This document shows, piece after piece, positions 51,516 to 60,127 of a stretch of 64,000 bases of DNA. The notes below the pieces were generated by a model. That model did not search any database and was not told where the DNA came from. It was given only the letters and a program-made list of their open reading frames with translations. The first letter of the stretch is position 1. The number at the start of each line of letters is the position of its first letter. Location of the stretch: contig NZ_CP019420.1 of the NCBI RefSeq assembly GCF_001984215.1, forward strand, positions 1,364,001 through 1,428,000, given 5' to 3'. This stretch comes from Mycobacterium sp. MS1601 (lineage in GTDB: Bacteria > Actinomycetota > Actinomycetes > Mycobacteriales > Mycobacteriaceae). The position numbers were made by a program, and so were the translations under genes.

Positions 51516-52532
51516 CTACTGCTCTAAAAGCCAACGTGCACAATCGATATCGCAAACCAGGAAACGCGCCAGACCACCCCGAAGCGCGCCGAGGGTGGCG
51601 TGGTGCTTGGTGGCGCCGCTGGACACCAGAATGGTCACGCGGCAGGCCTGGATGTCTTCGAGCGCCACCGACACCGCGCGGCGCTGTAGCTCACTGTCGA
51701 TCGCGCGGCCGTCGGCGTCGAAGAAGCGGCCACCGATCTCGCCTACGGCGCCCAGGGACACCAGCTCGTCGAGCATCCCGGTATCAAGGAAGCTGCCCTC
51801 GAAGAGGGTGGTCGACGTGGACACCGCACCGATGCCGAAGATCATCACCTCGGCGCGGCGCCCGGCCTCCAGCGTGCGCGACATCCCGGAGTCGTTGCGG
51901 ATCGAGTCGACTGTGGCGGGGTCGGCATACAGGGGCGCAGGCAAGCGGTAGGTGTCGGCATGCAGCACTTCGGCGCAGCGGCTCAAGATGAACTCGGTGC
52001 CCGTCTGGTAGGCGGCCGTCGACATCGATCCGTCCAGCTGAACCACGGCCCGGCAGGTTGCCACACCGGCGGGCAGCGCCTGCGCGACGGCGACGTTCTC
52101 CGGGCCCCAGGTGAATCCGAGGGTGTCCTCCGGCGCCAGGCGGCGGGTCAGCAGCGCCGCTGCGGCCCGGCCCACGCTGGCGAAGGTCTCCGGGCGCCCG
52201 GGCGACCCGATGTCGACGCCGTGTCCGGCAACCACGGCCTCGACCAAACCGAACCGCTCCTCGAGAGCACGTTCCTCCTCGGCGTGCAGATCGTCACGCA
52301 GATCCGCGGGCACCACGATCTCGATGCGCACCAGACCGCGGGTTTTCGCCCTGGCCACCAAACGGCCCGCGGTGGGCCGGGAGACCCCGAGCCGTTGGGC
52401 GATCTCCGCCTGCGTCAGGCCATCGAGGTAGTACATGGTGGCCGCGCGCAGCGCCAGCCGCAGATCCTCGGGTTTTGCAACGTGACCAGCGGCTACCCGA
52501 GCTTCAGGTGCTCTGCCACTGGCCACCGTCAC
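51516..52532 (-). CDS. SorC-family sugar/polyol-responsive regulator
   Basis: A 338-residue regulator from GTG 52532. The helix-turn-helix lies near residues 30-60 (YYLDGLTQAEIAQRLGVSRPTAGRLVARAK pattern); the rest is the SorC/DeoR sugar-binding domain (VVQLDGSMSTAAYQTGTEFILSRCAEVL pattern). An ATG at 52562 would add ten residues but lies inside the palindrome 52557-52568; GTG 52532, with AAGGCGG upstream, is preferred. It sits between the divergent dehydrogenase and the importer genes and is their likely regulator. Confidence 0.85.
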   Translation of the reverse strand: MTVASGRAPEARVAAGHVAKPEDLRLALRAATMYYLDGLTQAEIAQRLGVSRPTAGRLVARAKTRGLVRIEIVVPADLRDDLHAEEERALEERFGLVEAVVAGHGVDIGSPGRPETFASVGRAAAALLTRRLAPEDTLGFTWGPENVAVAQALPAGVATCRAVVQLDGSMSTAAYQTGTEFILSRCAEVLHADTYRLPAPLYADPATVDSIRNDSGMSRTLEAGRRAEVMIFGIGAVSTSTTLFEGSFLDTGMLDELVSLGAVGEIGGRFFDADGRAIDSELQRRAVSVALEDIQACRVTILVSSGATKHHATLGALRGGLARFLVCDIDCARWLLEQ

Positions 52533-52556
52533 AGATTCCGCCTTTCGTACACCCGT

Positions 52557-52590
52557 GAGCATTTGCTCAAGGGTGCGTGCACTTGCTCAC
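52557..52590. promoter_or_regulatory. Tandem operator sites for the polyol regulator
   Basis: Two copies of GWGCAYTTGCTCA stand 20 bases apart (GAGCATTTGCTCA at 52557 and GTGCACTTGCTCA at 52577), i.e. two helical turns. The first contains the perfect inverted repeat GAGCA-TT-TGCTC. The spacing suits a tetrameric SorC regulator. They lie between the regulator and the divergent dehydrogenase gene. Function is inferred from repetition and position. Confidence 0.68.
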
Positions 52591-52673
52591 CACGCTAACA
52601 TAGAAAATGTGACGCACACAACACTGTTCCTCGGTCCGGTTCTCAGCGGTAACGTCGCGGAGGTGATGTGTTC

Positions 52674-54083
52674 ATGAAACTCAACAGCGAGACCCTGTCC
52701 CAACTGCCGGTCGCCAAGCCGAGCTACGACCGCGACCAGATCGAGGTCGGCATAGTGCATTTCGGGGTCGGCGGGTTCCACCGGGCACATCAGGCCTACT
52801 ACATCGACAAGCTGCTCGAACAGGGGAAAGCGCAGGATTGGGGCATCTGCGGAGTCGGCGTCCTGCCACAGGATCGCAAGATGAAAGACGCCCTCGACGC
52901 CCAGGACGGGCTGTACACGCTGATCCTGGTGAACCCCGACGGCAGCCGTGACGTCCGCGTCATCGGTTCCATCGTCGACTACAAGTTCGCCCCCGACGAC
53001 CCCGAGGCTGTCATCGAACTGCTGGCCGCACCCAGCACCCGCATCGTGGAGCTGACCATCACCGAGGGCGGCTACAACATCGTTGATGCCGACGAGAGCT
53101 CGGTGTTCGGCCTGGTCACCGCAGCTCTGGAACGCCGCCGCGAGCGTGGAATCACCTCGTTCACCATCGTCTCGTGCGACAACATCGAGGGCAACGGCCA
53201 CGTGGCGCAGCAAGCGTTCAGCGATTTCGCCGACAAGTTCCACCCCGGGTTGTCCGAGTGGATGGCCGAGCACACCACGTTCCCCAACTCGATGGTGGAC
53301 CGCATCACGCCTGTCACCACACCCGATGTCATCGAGACCCTGGCCGAGAAGGACGGTATCGACGACCTGTGGCCGGTGGTGGCCGAACCGTTCACCGCGT
53401 GGGCGCTGGAGGACAAGTTCGTCGACGGCCGCCCGCCCTACGAGGACGTGGGTGTGTTGACCGTCGAGGACGTCACCCCCTACGAATTGATGAAGCTACG
53501 TCTGCTCAATGCCGGCCACCAGGGCCTGTGCTACTTCGCACACCTGATGGGCTACCGGCTGGTGCACGACGCTGCCGCAGATCCGTTGATCGCCGACTTC
53601 CTCATCGACTACTGGGATTCCGAGGCCACGCCCACACTGCTGCCGGTGCCGGGCATAGACCTGCCCGCCTTCAAACGCACGGCCATCGAGCGCTTCGCCA
53701 ATCCCGGTGTGCGTGACACCGTGGCCCGCCTGTGCGCCGACTCCTCCGATCGCATCCCGAAATGGCTGGTGCCGGTGATCCGTAAGAATCTCGAAAACGA
53801 CGGCCCCATCCGGCTTTCGGCGGCCATCGTCGCCAGCTGGGCGCGTTACGCCGAAGGCACCGACGAGCAGGGCGAGCCCATCAACATCGTCGACCAGCTC
53901 AAGGATCAACTCATCCCGATCGCCAAGTCGCAGAAGGACAATCCGCTGGCGTTCATCCAGAACACCGCGCTGTTCGGCGATCTCGCTCAGCAGCCGCGGT
54001 TCGTCGAGGCCTACACCTGGGCACTGGATTCGCTGCACCGCGACGGCGCCCGGGCGACGCTGGAGGCGCTACGTGGCAAGTAG
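52674..54083 (+). CDS. Mannitol 2-dehydrogenase-type polyol dehydrogenase
   Basis: A 469-residue long-chain polyol dehydrogenase that oxidises mannitol or a related polyol to a ketose with NAD(P). The N-terminal Rossmann start is VGIVHFGVGGFHRAHQAYYIDKLLEQG in pattern, and the catalytic signature ELMKLRLLNAGHQGL carries the conserved Lys, Asn and His. GGAGGTGAT, an almost full anti-ribosome match, ends 6 bases before ATG 52674, which decides the start against GTG 52668. Its 3' end overlaps the kinase gene by 11 bases. Confidence 0.94.
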   Translation: MKLNSETLSQLPVAKPSYDRDQIEVGIVHFGVGGFHRAHQAYYIDKLLEQGKAQDWGICGVGVLPQDRKMKDALDAQDGLYTLILVNPDGSRDVRVIGSIVDYKFAPDDPEAVIELLAAPSTRIVELTITEGGYNIVDADESSVFGLVTAALERRRERGITSFTIVSCDNIEGNGHVAQQAFSDFADKFHPGLSEWMAEHTTFPNSMVDRITPVTTPDVIETLAEKDGIDDLWPVVAEPFTAWALEDKFVDGRPPYEDVGVLTVEDVTPYELMKLRLLNAGHQGLCYFAHLMGYRLVHDAAADPLIADFLIDYWDSEATPTLLPVPGIDLPAFKRTAIERFANPGVRDTVARLCADSSDRIPKWLVPVIRKNLENDGPIRLSAAIVASWARYAEGTDEQGEPINIVDQLKDQLIPIAKSQKDNPLAFIQNTALFGDLAQQPRFVEAYTWALDSLHRDGARATLEALRGK

Positions 54084-55002
54084 AGCTCTGGTCATCGGCG
54101 AAGCGCTCATCGATGTGGTGGAACGCGGCGGTGCGGTGGTCGGCGAACACGTCGGCGGCAGTCCACTCAACGTGGCCGTCGGGCTGGGCCGGCTGCAACG
54201 TGACGTCGACTTCCTCACCCACATCGGCGACGACCCGCGCGGACGTCGCATCGGTGAATACGTCACGTCGTCAGGGGTGACCCTGGTTCCGGGAAGCGTC
54301 AGCGCCGCGCACACGCCGGTGGCGCACGCCCAACTCGATGACACCGGTGCGGCCACCTACACCTTCGACCTGACCTGGGAGCTCTCGGGGACGCCGGAAG
54401 TGGGTCCGCCGCTGGTGGTGCACACCGGGTCCATCGCGACGGTGCTCGAACCGGGCTGCCGTGCGGTTGCCGCGCTGCTGGACACCTATCGGGTTTCGGC
54501 GACGGTGAGTTTCGACCCCAATGTGCGGACCGCGCTGATCACCGACGACAACCTGGCGCGCGACCGGATCGAACGTCTGGTGGCCAAGAGTGACGTGGTC
54601 AAGGCCAGCGACGAGGACCTGCGCTGGCTGGCCCCTGACGTCGAACCCGAGGAGGTCGCGCGCCGCTGGCTCGCAGCGGGTCCGGCGCTGGTCGCGGTGA
54701 CCAAGGGCGGTGACGGCGCCTTCGCGGTGTCGCAGGCCGGTGCGGTCACGGTGCCGGCCCGCACCGTGGACGTGGTCGACACCGTCGGCGCGGGTGACTC
54801 CTTCATGACGGGGTTGCTCGACGCGCTGTGGTCGCTGGGTCTGCTGGGCGCCGACAACCGCGCCGCGTTGCGTGCCGTGGACGCCGATCAACTGCGGACC
54901 GTGCTCGAGGCGGCAGTGCTGAACTCGGCGCTGACGGTGGCCAAGGCAGGTGCCGACCTTCCGGACCGGGCGACGCTGGACGCGGCAGCCTCACGCGTCT
55001 GA
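54073..55002 (+). CDS. PfkB-family sugar kinase (probable fructokinase)
   Basis: A 309-residue ribokinase-fold kinase. It shows the N-terminal ALVIGEALIDVVERGG, the sugar-binding GGSPLNVAVGLGRL and the C-terminal catalytic motif DTVGAGDSFMTGLL, whose Asp is the base. Directly behind the mannitol-type dehydrogenase it would phosphorylate the resulting ketose, most simply fructose to fructose-6-phosphate, feeding pgi and glycolysis. The GTG start overlaps the dehydrogenase end by 11 bases. Confidence 0.9.
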   Translation: MASRALVIGEALIDVVERGGAVVGEHVGGSPLNVAVGLGRLQRDVDFLTHIGDDPRGRRIGEYVTSSGVTLVPGSVSAAHTPVAHAQLDDTGAATYTFDLTWELSGTPEVGPPLVVHTGSIATVLEPGCRAVAALLDTYRVSATVSFDPNVRTALITDDNLARDRIERLVAKSDVVKASDEDLRWLAPDVEPEEVARRWLAAGPALVAVTKGGDGAFAVSQAGAVTVPARTVDVVDTVGAGDSFMTGLLDALWSLGLLGADNRAALRAVDADQLRTVLEAAVLNSALTVAKAGADLPDRATLDAAASRV

Positions 55003-55039
55003 CGTTTGCTCGCAGCGTTCCTGGGCCATACTGGGCTTC

Positions 55040-55981
55040 ATGCGGTCCATCTGGAAGGGTTCGATTGCCTTCGGCCTGGTGAATGTGCCGGTCAAGGTGT
55101 ACAGCGCCACCGAGGACCATGACATCAAGTTCCACCAGGTGCATGCCAAGGACAACGGGCGCATCCGCTACAAGCGGGTGTGTGAGGTGTGCGGTGAAGT
55201 GGTCGAGTACCGCGACATCGCCAAGGCCTTCGAATCCGACGACGGCCAGAGTGTGGTGATCACGGACGAAGACATCGCGACCCTGCCCGAGGAACGCAGC
55301 CGCGAGATCGAGGTGCTGGAGTTCGTCCCGGCCAACCAGATCGACCCGATCATGTACGACAAGAGTTACTTCCTGGAGCCCGACTCGAAGTCGTCGAAGT
55401 CCTACGTGCTGCTGGCCAAGACCCTGATGGACACCGACCGCCTGGCGATCGTGCATTTTGCGCTGCGCAACAAGACCCGGCTGGCGGCGCTGCGGGTGAT
55501 GGACATCAACAAGCGCGACGTCATGACCATCCACACTCTGTTGTGGCCCGACGAGATCCGCGACCCGGACTTCCCGGTGCTGGACCAGAAGGTCGAGATC
55601 AAGCCCGCCGAGCTGAAAATGGCCGGGCAGGTGGTCGATTCGATGGCCGACGACTTCAACCCCGACCAATTCCACGACGACTACCAGGAGCAGCTGCGCG
55701 AGCTCGTCGAGGCCAAGCTCGAAGGCGGCGAGGCGTTCACCGTCGAGGAACAGCCTACCGAGCTCGACGAGACCGAGGACGTCTCGGACCTGCTTGCCGC
55801 ACTGGAAGCCAGCGTGAAGAAACGCCGCGGTAGTTCCGACGAGGATGCCGAGAAGGCACCCGCGAAGAAGGCGCCCGCCAAGAAAGCGGCAGCCAAGAAA
55901 GCGGCAGCCAAGAAGGCTCCGGCCAAAGCGGCCGCAAAGAAGGCTCCGGCCAAAAAAGCGGCCGCCAAGAAGTCCAGCTGA
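55040..55981 (+). CDS. ku: Ku homodimer protein of non-homologous end joining
   Basis: A 313-residue end-binding protein that recruits LigD to double-strand breaks. The Ku core opens MRSIWKGSIAFGLVNVPVKVY, with a CEVCGEVVEY segment near residue 50, and continues through YDKSYFLEPD and LLAKTLMDTDRLAIVHFALRNK. From about residue 275 the tail is almost purely Lys/Ala/Pro repeats (KKAPAKKAAAKK type), common in mycobacterial Ku and HU and thought to strengthen DNA contact. It starts 37 bases after the sugar kinase stop. The channel-like gene follows after one base. Confidence 0.96.
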   Translation: MRSIWKGSIAFGLVNVPVKVYSATEDHDIKFHQVHAKDNGRIRYKRVCEVCGEVVEYRDIAKAFESDDGQSVVITDEDIATLPEERSREIEVLEFVPANQIDPIMYDKSYFLEPDSKSSKSYVLLAKTLMDTDRLAIVHFALRNKTRLAALRVMDINKRDVMTIHTLLWPDEIRDPDFPVLDQKVEIKPAELKMAGQVVDSMADDFNPDQFHDDYQEQLRELVEAKLEGGEAFTVEEQPTELDETEDVSDLLAALEASVKKRRGSSDEDAEKAPAKKAPAKKAAAKKAAAKKAPAKAAAKKAPAKKAAAKKSS

Positions 55982-55982
55982 G

Positions 55983-57084
55983 GTGACGCCGCGGCTGCGA
56001 GCTCTGCTCTGCGTCGTGCTGCTCGTAGCGCTGTGTGCCGGCACTCCGACCGGACCTGCCGGTGCCGCACCCCGGACGGTAACGGTTGCCGTGCACACCG
56101 TGAGCCCGTTTGTGGTCAGCAACGGTGACCAGTGGACGGGTTTCACTGTCGATCTGTGGGACGAAATCGCCGACCGGCAGGAATGGACCACCAATTAGAC
56201 TTGCTGTCGCGGATGTTCCCGCGATGCTCACGGCTGTGGCCGACGGTCTCGCCGACGTCGGCGCCAGCGGCGTATCGATCACCGCCGCGCGCGAGCAGAA
56301 CTTCGATTTTTCCCAACCCATCCTCGACGCCGGGTTACAGATCGTCGTACCCGCACGTACCACGGAGGTGTCCAGCCCTGGCCTTACCGGGTTTCTCGAA
56401 TTGTTGTTCTCCAAGCTGATGTTGCTGTATCTGTTGGCCGCACTGGTGATCACACTGCTGCCGGCGCACATTCTGTGGGCCGTCGAACGTCGACATGCAG
56501 ATTCCACGATGGCGCGTGCCTACTTTCCCGGTATCTTCCAGGCGTTTGGCTGGGGGCTGGGAATGCTGGCCGCCCGGGTGAACGCGTCCCCGAGGCACGG
56601 TCTGGCGCGGCTGGTTGCAACGCTGTGGGCGTTGGTCAGCGTCATCTTCGTCGCCTTCTACACCGCCAATCTGACCGCGGCTCTGACGGTAGCCAAGCTC
56701 GAGTCGCCCATCCGCGGTCCCGCCGATCTGTACGACAAGAGCGTGGTCACGGTGTCGAACACAACGTCGTCTGCTTATCTGCACCGAATGGGGATCACCG
56801 CCGCCGAGATGTCCAGTATCGAGGAATGCTACCGCGCATTGCGTGAGAGAAGCTTCGACGCAGTGGTTTTCGACGCACCAGTGCTACAACACTATGTCGC
56901 TCACCAAGGCGCAGGCGTGGCAGTGACGGCCGGGCCGATCTTCCAGAAAGAGGATTACGGACTGGTTCTTGCGTTGGGCAGCGACCTACGCAAGCCCGTG
57001 GACCAGACCCTGCTGAGCATGCGCGAGGATGGCACCTACGACGTCATCTTCCAGAGATGGTTCGGCGACGACGGCATCAACTGA
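55983..57084 (+). pseudogene. Glutamate-receptor-like channel/binding protein gene with a frameshift
   Basis: Two adjacent frames together give a bacterial GluR0-like protein. The first (from GTG 55983) has a signal peptide and the first binding lobe (FVVSNGDQWTGFTVDLWDEIADRQ) and stops at 56196-56198. The second continues (RLAVADVPAMLTAVADG, GVSITAAREQNFDFSQPI), then a membrane helix, a pore-like loop, a helix with FYTANLTAAL (compare the SYTANLAAF motif of ionotropic glutamate receptors) and the second lobe. Removing T56196 restores one frame of about 366 residues. It may be a decayed gene, a phase-variable gene or a sequencing error. It begins one base after ku. Confidence 0.75.
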
Positions 57085-57087
57085 CCC

Positions 57088-57102
57088 AGCCGCACCGCGG
57101 CT
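57088..57102 (+). terminator. Small hairpin after the channel-like gene
   Basis: AGCCGC and GCGGCT are perfect arms around the loop ACC, four bases after the stop codon. There is no U-tract. It is a possible weak terminator. Confidence 0.4.
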
Positions 57103-57160
57103 AAACCTCTTGTGCCACTTCAGCATCTGTTGCCACACAGCGAGCTTTTGTGTCGGTGGG

Positions 57161-57176
57161 TCGAACTACTGTTCGA
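57161..57176 (+). promoter_or_regulatory. LexA/SOS box
   Basis: TCGAAC-TACT-GTTCGA matches the mycobacterial SOS box consensus TCGAAC-N4-GTTCGA at every arm position. It ends three bases before the ATG of the DUF222/HNH gene. 13E12-family genes with such boxes are known members of the mycobacterial LexA regulon. Confidence 0.85.
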
Positions 57177-57179
57177 GTT

Positions 57180-58592
57180 ATGGGTGGATCGGCGGTGCAG
57201 GACAGGGAGGCGATGCTGGCTGACCTGACGCTGATCGAAGAAGCGACCGCGCGGATGAACCGGTATTCGATTGACGGGTTCACCCATGGGGAATTGTTGG
57301 AGCTCCAGCAACGCCGCGAAACCGTGGCCCGTCAGCAGCCGGTGCTCGATCACACGGTCTACCAACGCCTCACAACGGAATGCACCCCGAAACAACTCGG
57401 AGCCACAAGCTTCACCAAGGTGCTGGCCGCCCGGTTGCGGATCAGCGACGCCGACGCCTACCGCCGCCTGAAGAACGCGGAGTTGTTGGGCCCGCGGCAG
57501 TCGATGACGGGGGAACCCTTGGCGCCGGTGTGGCCCACAGTGGCCCACGGCCAAGCCCACGGAGTGATCAGCACCGACCACATCACCACCATCAAGTCGT
57601 TCTTCCGTAAACTTCCGGCGTTTGTTGATGCCCAGACCCGGGAGTCCGCTGAAGCTGAACTGGCCACACACGCGTCCGTGTTGACCGTCGACGAGTTCGT
57701 CAGAGCCGCTGACCGGTTGGCGTACCTGCTCAACCAGGACAGCGAGTTCTGCGATGAGGATCGGGTGGCGCGGGCGTACCTGCGGCGCGGCACGCAGCGC
57801 CCGGATGGGTTGATTCCGATCGACGGACTGCTCACCCCACATGCCTGGGCACTGCTGGAACCGATCCTGGAAAAGCACGCCGCTCCCGGCATGGGCAACC
57901 CCAACGACGACACCCCGTGTGTATCGGGAACGCCGAGTGAGGAGCAGAAACGGGCCGACACCCGCACCCAGGGCCAACGTAATCATGATGCGTTGATGTG
58001 GATGTGTCGCCAACTGCTGACCGGCATGCCGATCAGCACCCTCAACGGGCTGCCCGCCACCCTCATCATCGTCGCCAACCTGACTGACCTCGAAAACCGC
58101 ATCGGGCACGGTGTCACCGCCGGCGGCACCCCACTCCCGATGTCCGACGTCCTGGCTGTGGCCGCCCACTCCCGACCCTGGTTGGCGTTGTTCGACGGTA
58201 AAGGGTTGCCGCTGCATCTGGGGCGGTCGCGGCGCACCGCCTCCGTCGCGCAGCGGTTGATGTTGTTGGCTAAACATCGGGGTTGCACCATGCCTGGCTG
58301 CACCGCCAGTGCGTATCGGTCGCAGGTTCATCATGCGAATGCCGATTGGCAGCACGGCGGCCAGACCAACATCGAGGATCTGACCCTGGCGTGTGGACCG
58401 GACAACAGGTTGGTCGAGACCACCGGGTGGACCACCCGCAACCGCCCCGACGATGGTGTCACCGAATGGACCCCACCCCCAGAACTCGACAGCGGACAAC
58501 CCCGCACCAACACCATGCACTTCCCAGAACGCACCCTCAACCCCGACAACCAACCCGGTCCGCCGGCTACCGGTGCGGAGGCAGACGACTAG
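57180..58592 (+). CDS. DUF222 / 13E12-repeat family HNH endonuclease
   Basis: A 470-residue protein from ATG 57180. The DUF222 helical domain fills most of the first 320 residues (LTTECTPKQLGATSFTKVLAARLRISDADAYRRL pattern, then VISTDHITTI). The C-terminal HNH nuclease domain carries a Cys pair (CTMPGC), the HH in RSQVHHANADWQHGG, the Asn of GGQTN and the final CGPDNRLV. The tail is Pro-rich and probably disordered. The SOS box touching the start suggests induction by DNA damage. The biological target is unknown. It overlaps the convergent flavoprotein gene by 4 bases. Confidence 0.92.
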   Translation: MGGSAVQDREAMLADLTLIEEATARMNRYSIDGFTHGELLELQQRRETVARQQPVLDHTVYQRLTTECTPKQLGATSFTKVLAARLRISDADAYRRLKNAELLGPRQSMTGEPLAPVWPTVAHGQAHGVISTDHITTIKSFFRKLPAFVDAQTRESAEAELATHASVLTVDEFVRAADRLAYLLNQDSEFCDEDRVARAYLRRGTQRPDGLIPIDGLLTPHAWALLEPILEKHAAPGMGNPNDDTPCVSGTPSEEQKRADTRTQGQRNHDALMWMCRQLLTGMPISTLNGLPATLIIVANLTDLENRIGHGVTAGGTPLPMSDVLAVAAHSRPWLALFDGKGLPLHLGRSRRTASVAQRLMLLAKHRGCTMPGCTASAYRSQVHHANADWQHGGQTNIEDLTLACGPDNRLVETTGWTTRNRPDDGVTEWTPPPELDSGQPRTNTMHFPERTLNPDNQPGPPATGAEADD

Positions 58593-59605
58593 TGCCCCAA
58601 TGTGTTGACCGCCAGCCGGAACACCGGCGGCAGTGACGCGGCGCTGGGCACGACGGCCTTCTTGCCGAATCGAGTGGCAGTGGCGAGCACCAGGCCGCGG
58701 GTCAGCAACCGGTAGCGCCGGGTGATGCGGTGCCAGTCCTTCTCGTAATCAGCGGGCCGGTCGGCGGCGATGGCAGCGACGGCTGCGGCGGCCTGCTTGA
58801 CCGCCAAGCTCATGCCCTCGCCGGTGAGCGCGTCCTCGTAACCTGCGGCATCACCCACCAGCAGCACTCGGCCGGCCACCCGCCGCGAGACCACCTGGCG
58901 CAGCGGCCCGCACCCTCGTTCCTTCGTGTGCTCCGCACCGCGTAGCCGCTCCTGTAGCCACGGGAAGCAACTCAGGTCTGCGCGGTCGGTGCTCAAGATG
59001 GCCACGCCCACCAGGTCCGGTTCAACCGGTGTCACATAGGCCTCGCCGTGGGGTGACCAGTGCACCTCCACGAACTCCGACCACACCGGTACGTGAAAAT
59101 GCTTGCGCAGCCCCACGCGTCGCGGGCTGCCGACAGTCGAGGCGATGCCCACCGAACGACGCACCGCCGAGTGCAGTCCATCGGCGCCCACCAGGTAGCG
59201 GGCCCGGATGCCGGCCGCCGTCACACCGTCGGCGTCCTGGATAACAGTGCCAACCTTCGTCGAAACCCACTCGGTGTCCACCTCTTTGGCTCGGGCAGCC
59301 AGGGCGGCGTGCAGTGTGGTGCGGCGGATCCCCCGGCCCATCCCGTCACGGAAGCGCGCTTCGGCACGACGTTTCCCGTCGGAGTAGGCGATCCCACGGA
59401 ACGGCATGCCGGCCGGATCCACACCCAGGGCGGCCAATTCGGCCAGACCACCGGGCATCAGTCCTTCACCACACGCCTTGTCGATCGGTGATTCCCGCGG
59501 TTCGGCCACGATCACCGACAGCCCGCGTGCGCGGGCATGCAGTGCGGTGGCCAGTCCACCGGGACCGCCACCCACTACCAGAACATCTGTGTCGAAGCCG
59601 CTCAT
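58589..59605 (-). CDS. FAD-dependent oxidoreductase of the polyketide quinone operon (SrsC-like)
   Basis: A 338-residue flavoprotein of the geranylgeranyl reductase/hydroxylase class. It has the N-terminal VLVVGGGPGGLATALHARARGL, the DG-type motif YLVGADGLHSAVRRSVG and the GD motif LLVGDAAGYEDALTGEGMSLAV. It is the last gene of an operon with a type III PKS and a methyltransferase, coupled by an ATGA overlap. In the Streptomyces srsABC operon the third enzyme hydroxylates the alkylresorcinol to a hydroquinone/quinone; I infer the same step here. Confidence 0.85.
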   Translation of the reverse strand: MSGFDTDVLVVGGGPGGLATALHARARGLSVIVAEPRESPIDKACGEGLMPGGLAELAALGVDPAGMPFRGIAYSDGKRRAEARFRDGMGRGIRRTTLHAALAARAKEVDTEWVSTKVGTVIQDADGVTAAGIRARYLVGADGLHSAVRRSVGIASTVGSPRRVGLRKHFHVPVWSEFVEVHWSPHGEAYVTPVEPDLVGVAILSTDRADLSCFPWLQERLRGAEHTKERGCGPLRQVVSRRVAGRVLLVGDAAGYEDALTGEGMSLAVKQAAAAVAAIAADRPADYEKDWHRITRRYRLLTRGLVLATATRFGKKAVVPSAASLPPVFRLAVNTLGH

Positions 59606-60123
59606 GACCTACTTGGGACGGTGTAACCCAGCGCCTCATTCTCCACCCGTAACCGGACGCTGAGCAACCAGGCATTCGCCAGGGTGAAGCAGATCGCGGT
59701 GATCCATGCGGTGTGGATCATCGGCAGTGCGATGCCCTCGATCACCACCACCAGATAGTTGGGATGGTGCAGCCACTTGTACTTGTAAGGTCCCGAGTTC
59801 ACCAACGGTGCGTCGGGAATGACGATGACCAGGGTGTTCCACCGCTTACCCAGAGTGGTGATGCACCACCACCGCAGTACCTGGGTCAACACGGCGATGA
59901 CGAACATCGTCCACCCCAGCCACGGGATGAAGGGGCGGTCCAGTGCCCACACCTCGACCACACATCCGACAAGCAGGGCCGCGTGGATGATCACCATCAC
60001 CGGGTAGTGTTCGCGGCCGTATTCCTTGCCGCCGTTCTCGAAGGCCCACTTGGCATTCCGCTTCGAGACCACGAGTTCGACCAGCCGTTCGATACCGACG
60101 GCCAGGATCAACAGGTAGTACAC
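59602..60123 (-). CDS. Isoprenylcysteine-methyltransferase-like membrane methyltransferase (SrsB-like)
   Basis: A 173-residue integral membrane protein with about four or five helices. It has the ICMT-type cofactor region in the C-terminal half (VNSGPYKYKWLHHPNYLVVVIEG and RVENEALG), which binds S-adenosylmethionine and the lipid substrate. The GTG start is 4 bases after the PKS stop. Relatives methylate phenolic lipids, as SrsB does, which fits its place between the PKS and the flavoprotein. No protein prenylation is implied. Confidence 0.88.
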   Translation of the reverse strand: MYYLLILAVGIERLVELVVSKRNAKWAFENGGKEYGREHYPVMVIIHAALLVGCVVEVWALDRPFIPWLGWTMFVIAVLTQVLRWWCITTLGKRWNTLVIVIPDAPLVNSGPYKYKWLHHPNYLVVVIEGIALPMIHTAWITAICFTLANAWLLSVRLRVENEALGYTVPSRS

Positions 60124-60127
60124 GCCG

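Noticed and set aside
55858..55978. Repeat region at the 3' end of ku as a mobile or CRISPR-like element
   Set aside because: The repetition is codon-level Lys/Ala/Pro coding for the Ku tail, with no spacers or terminal repeats.
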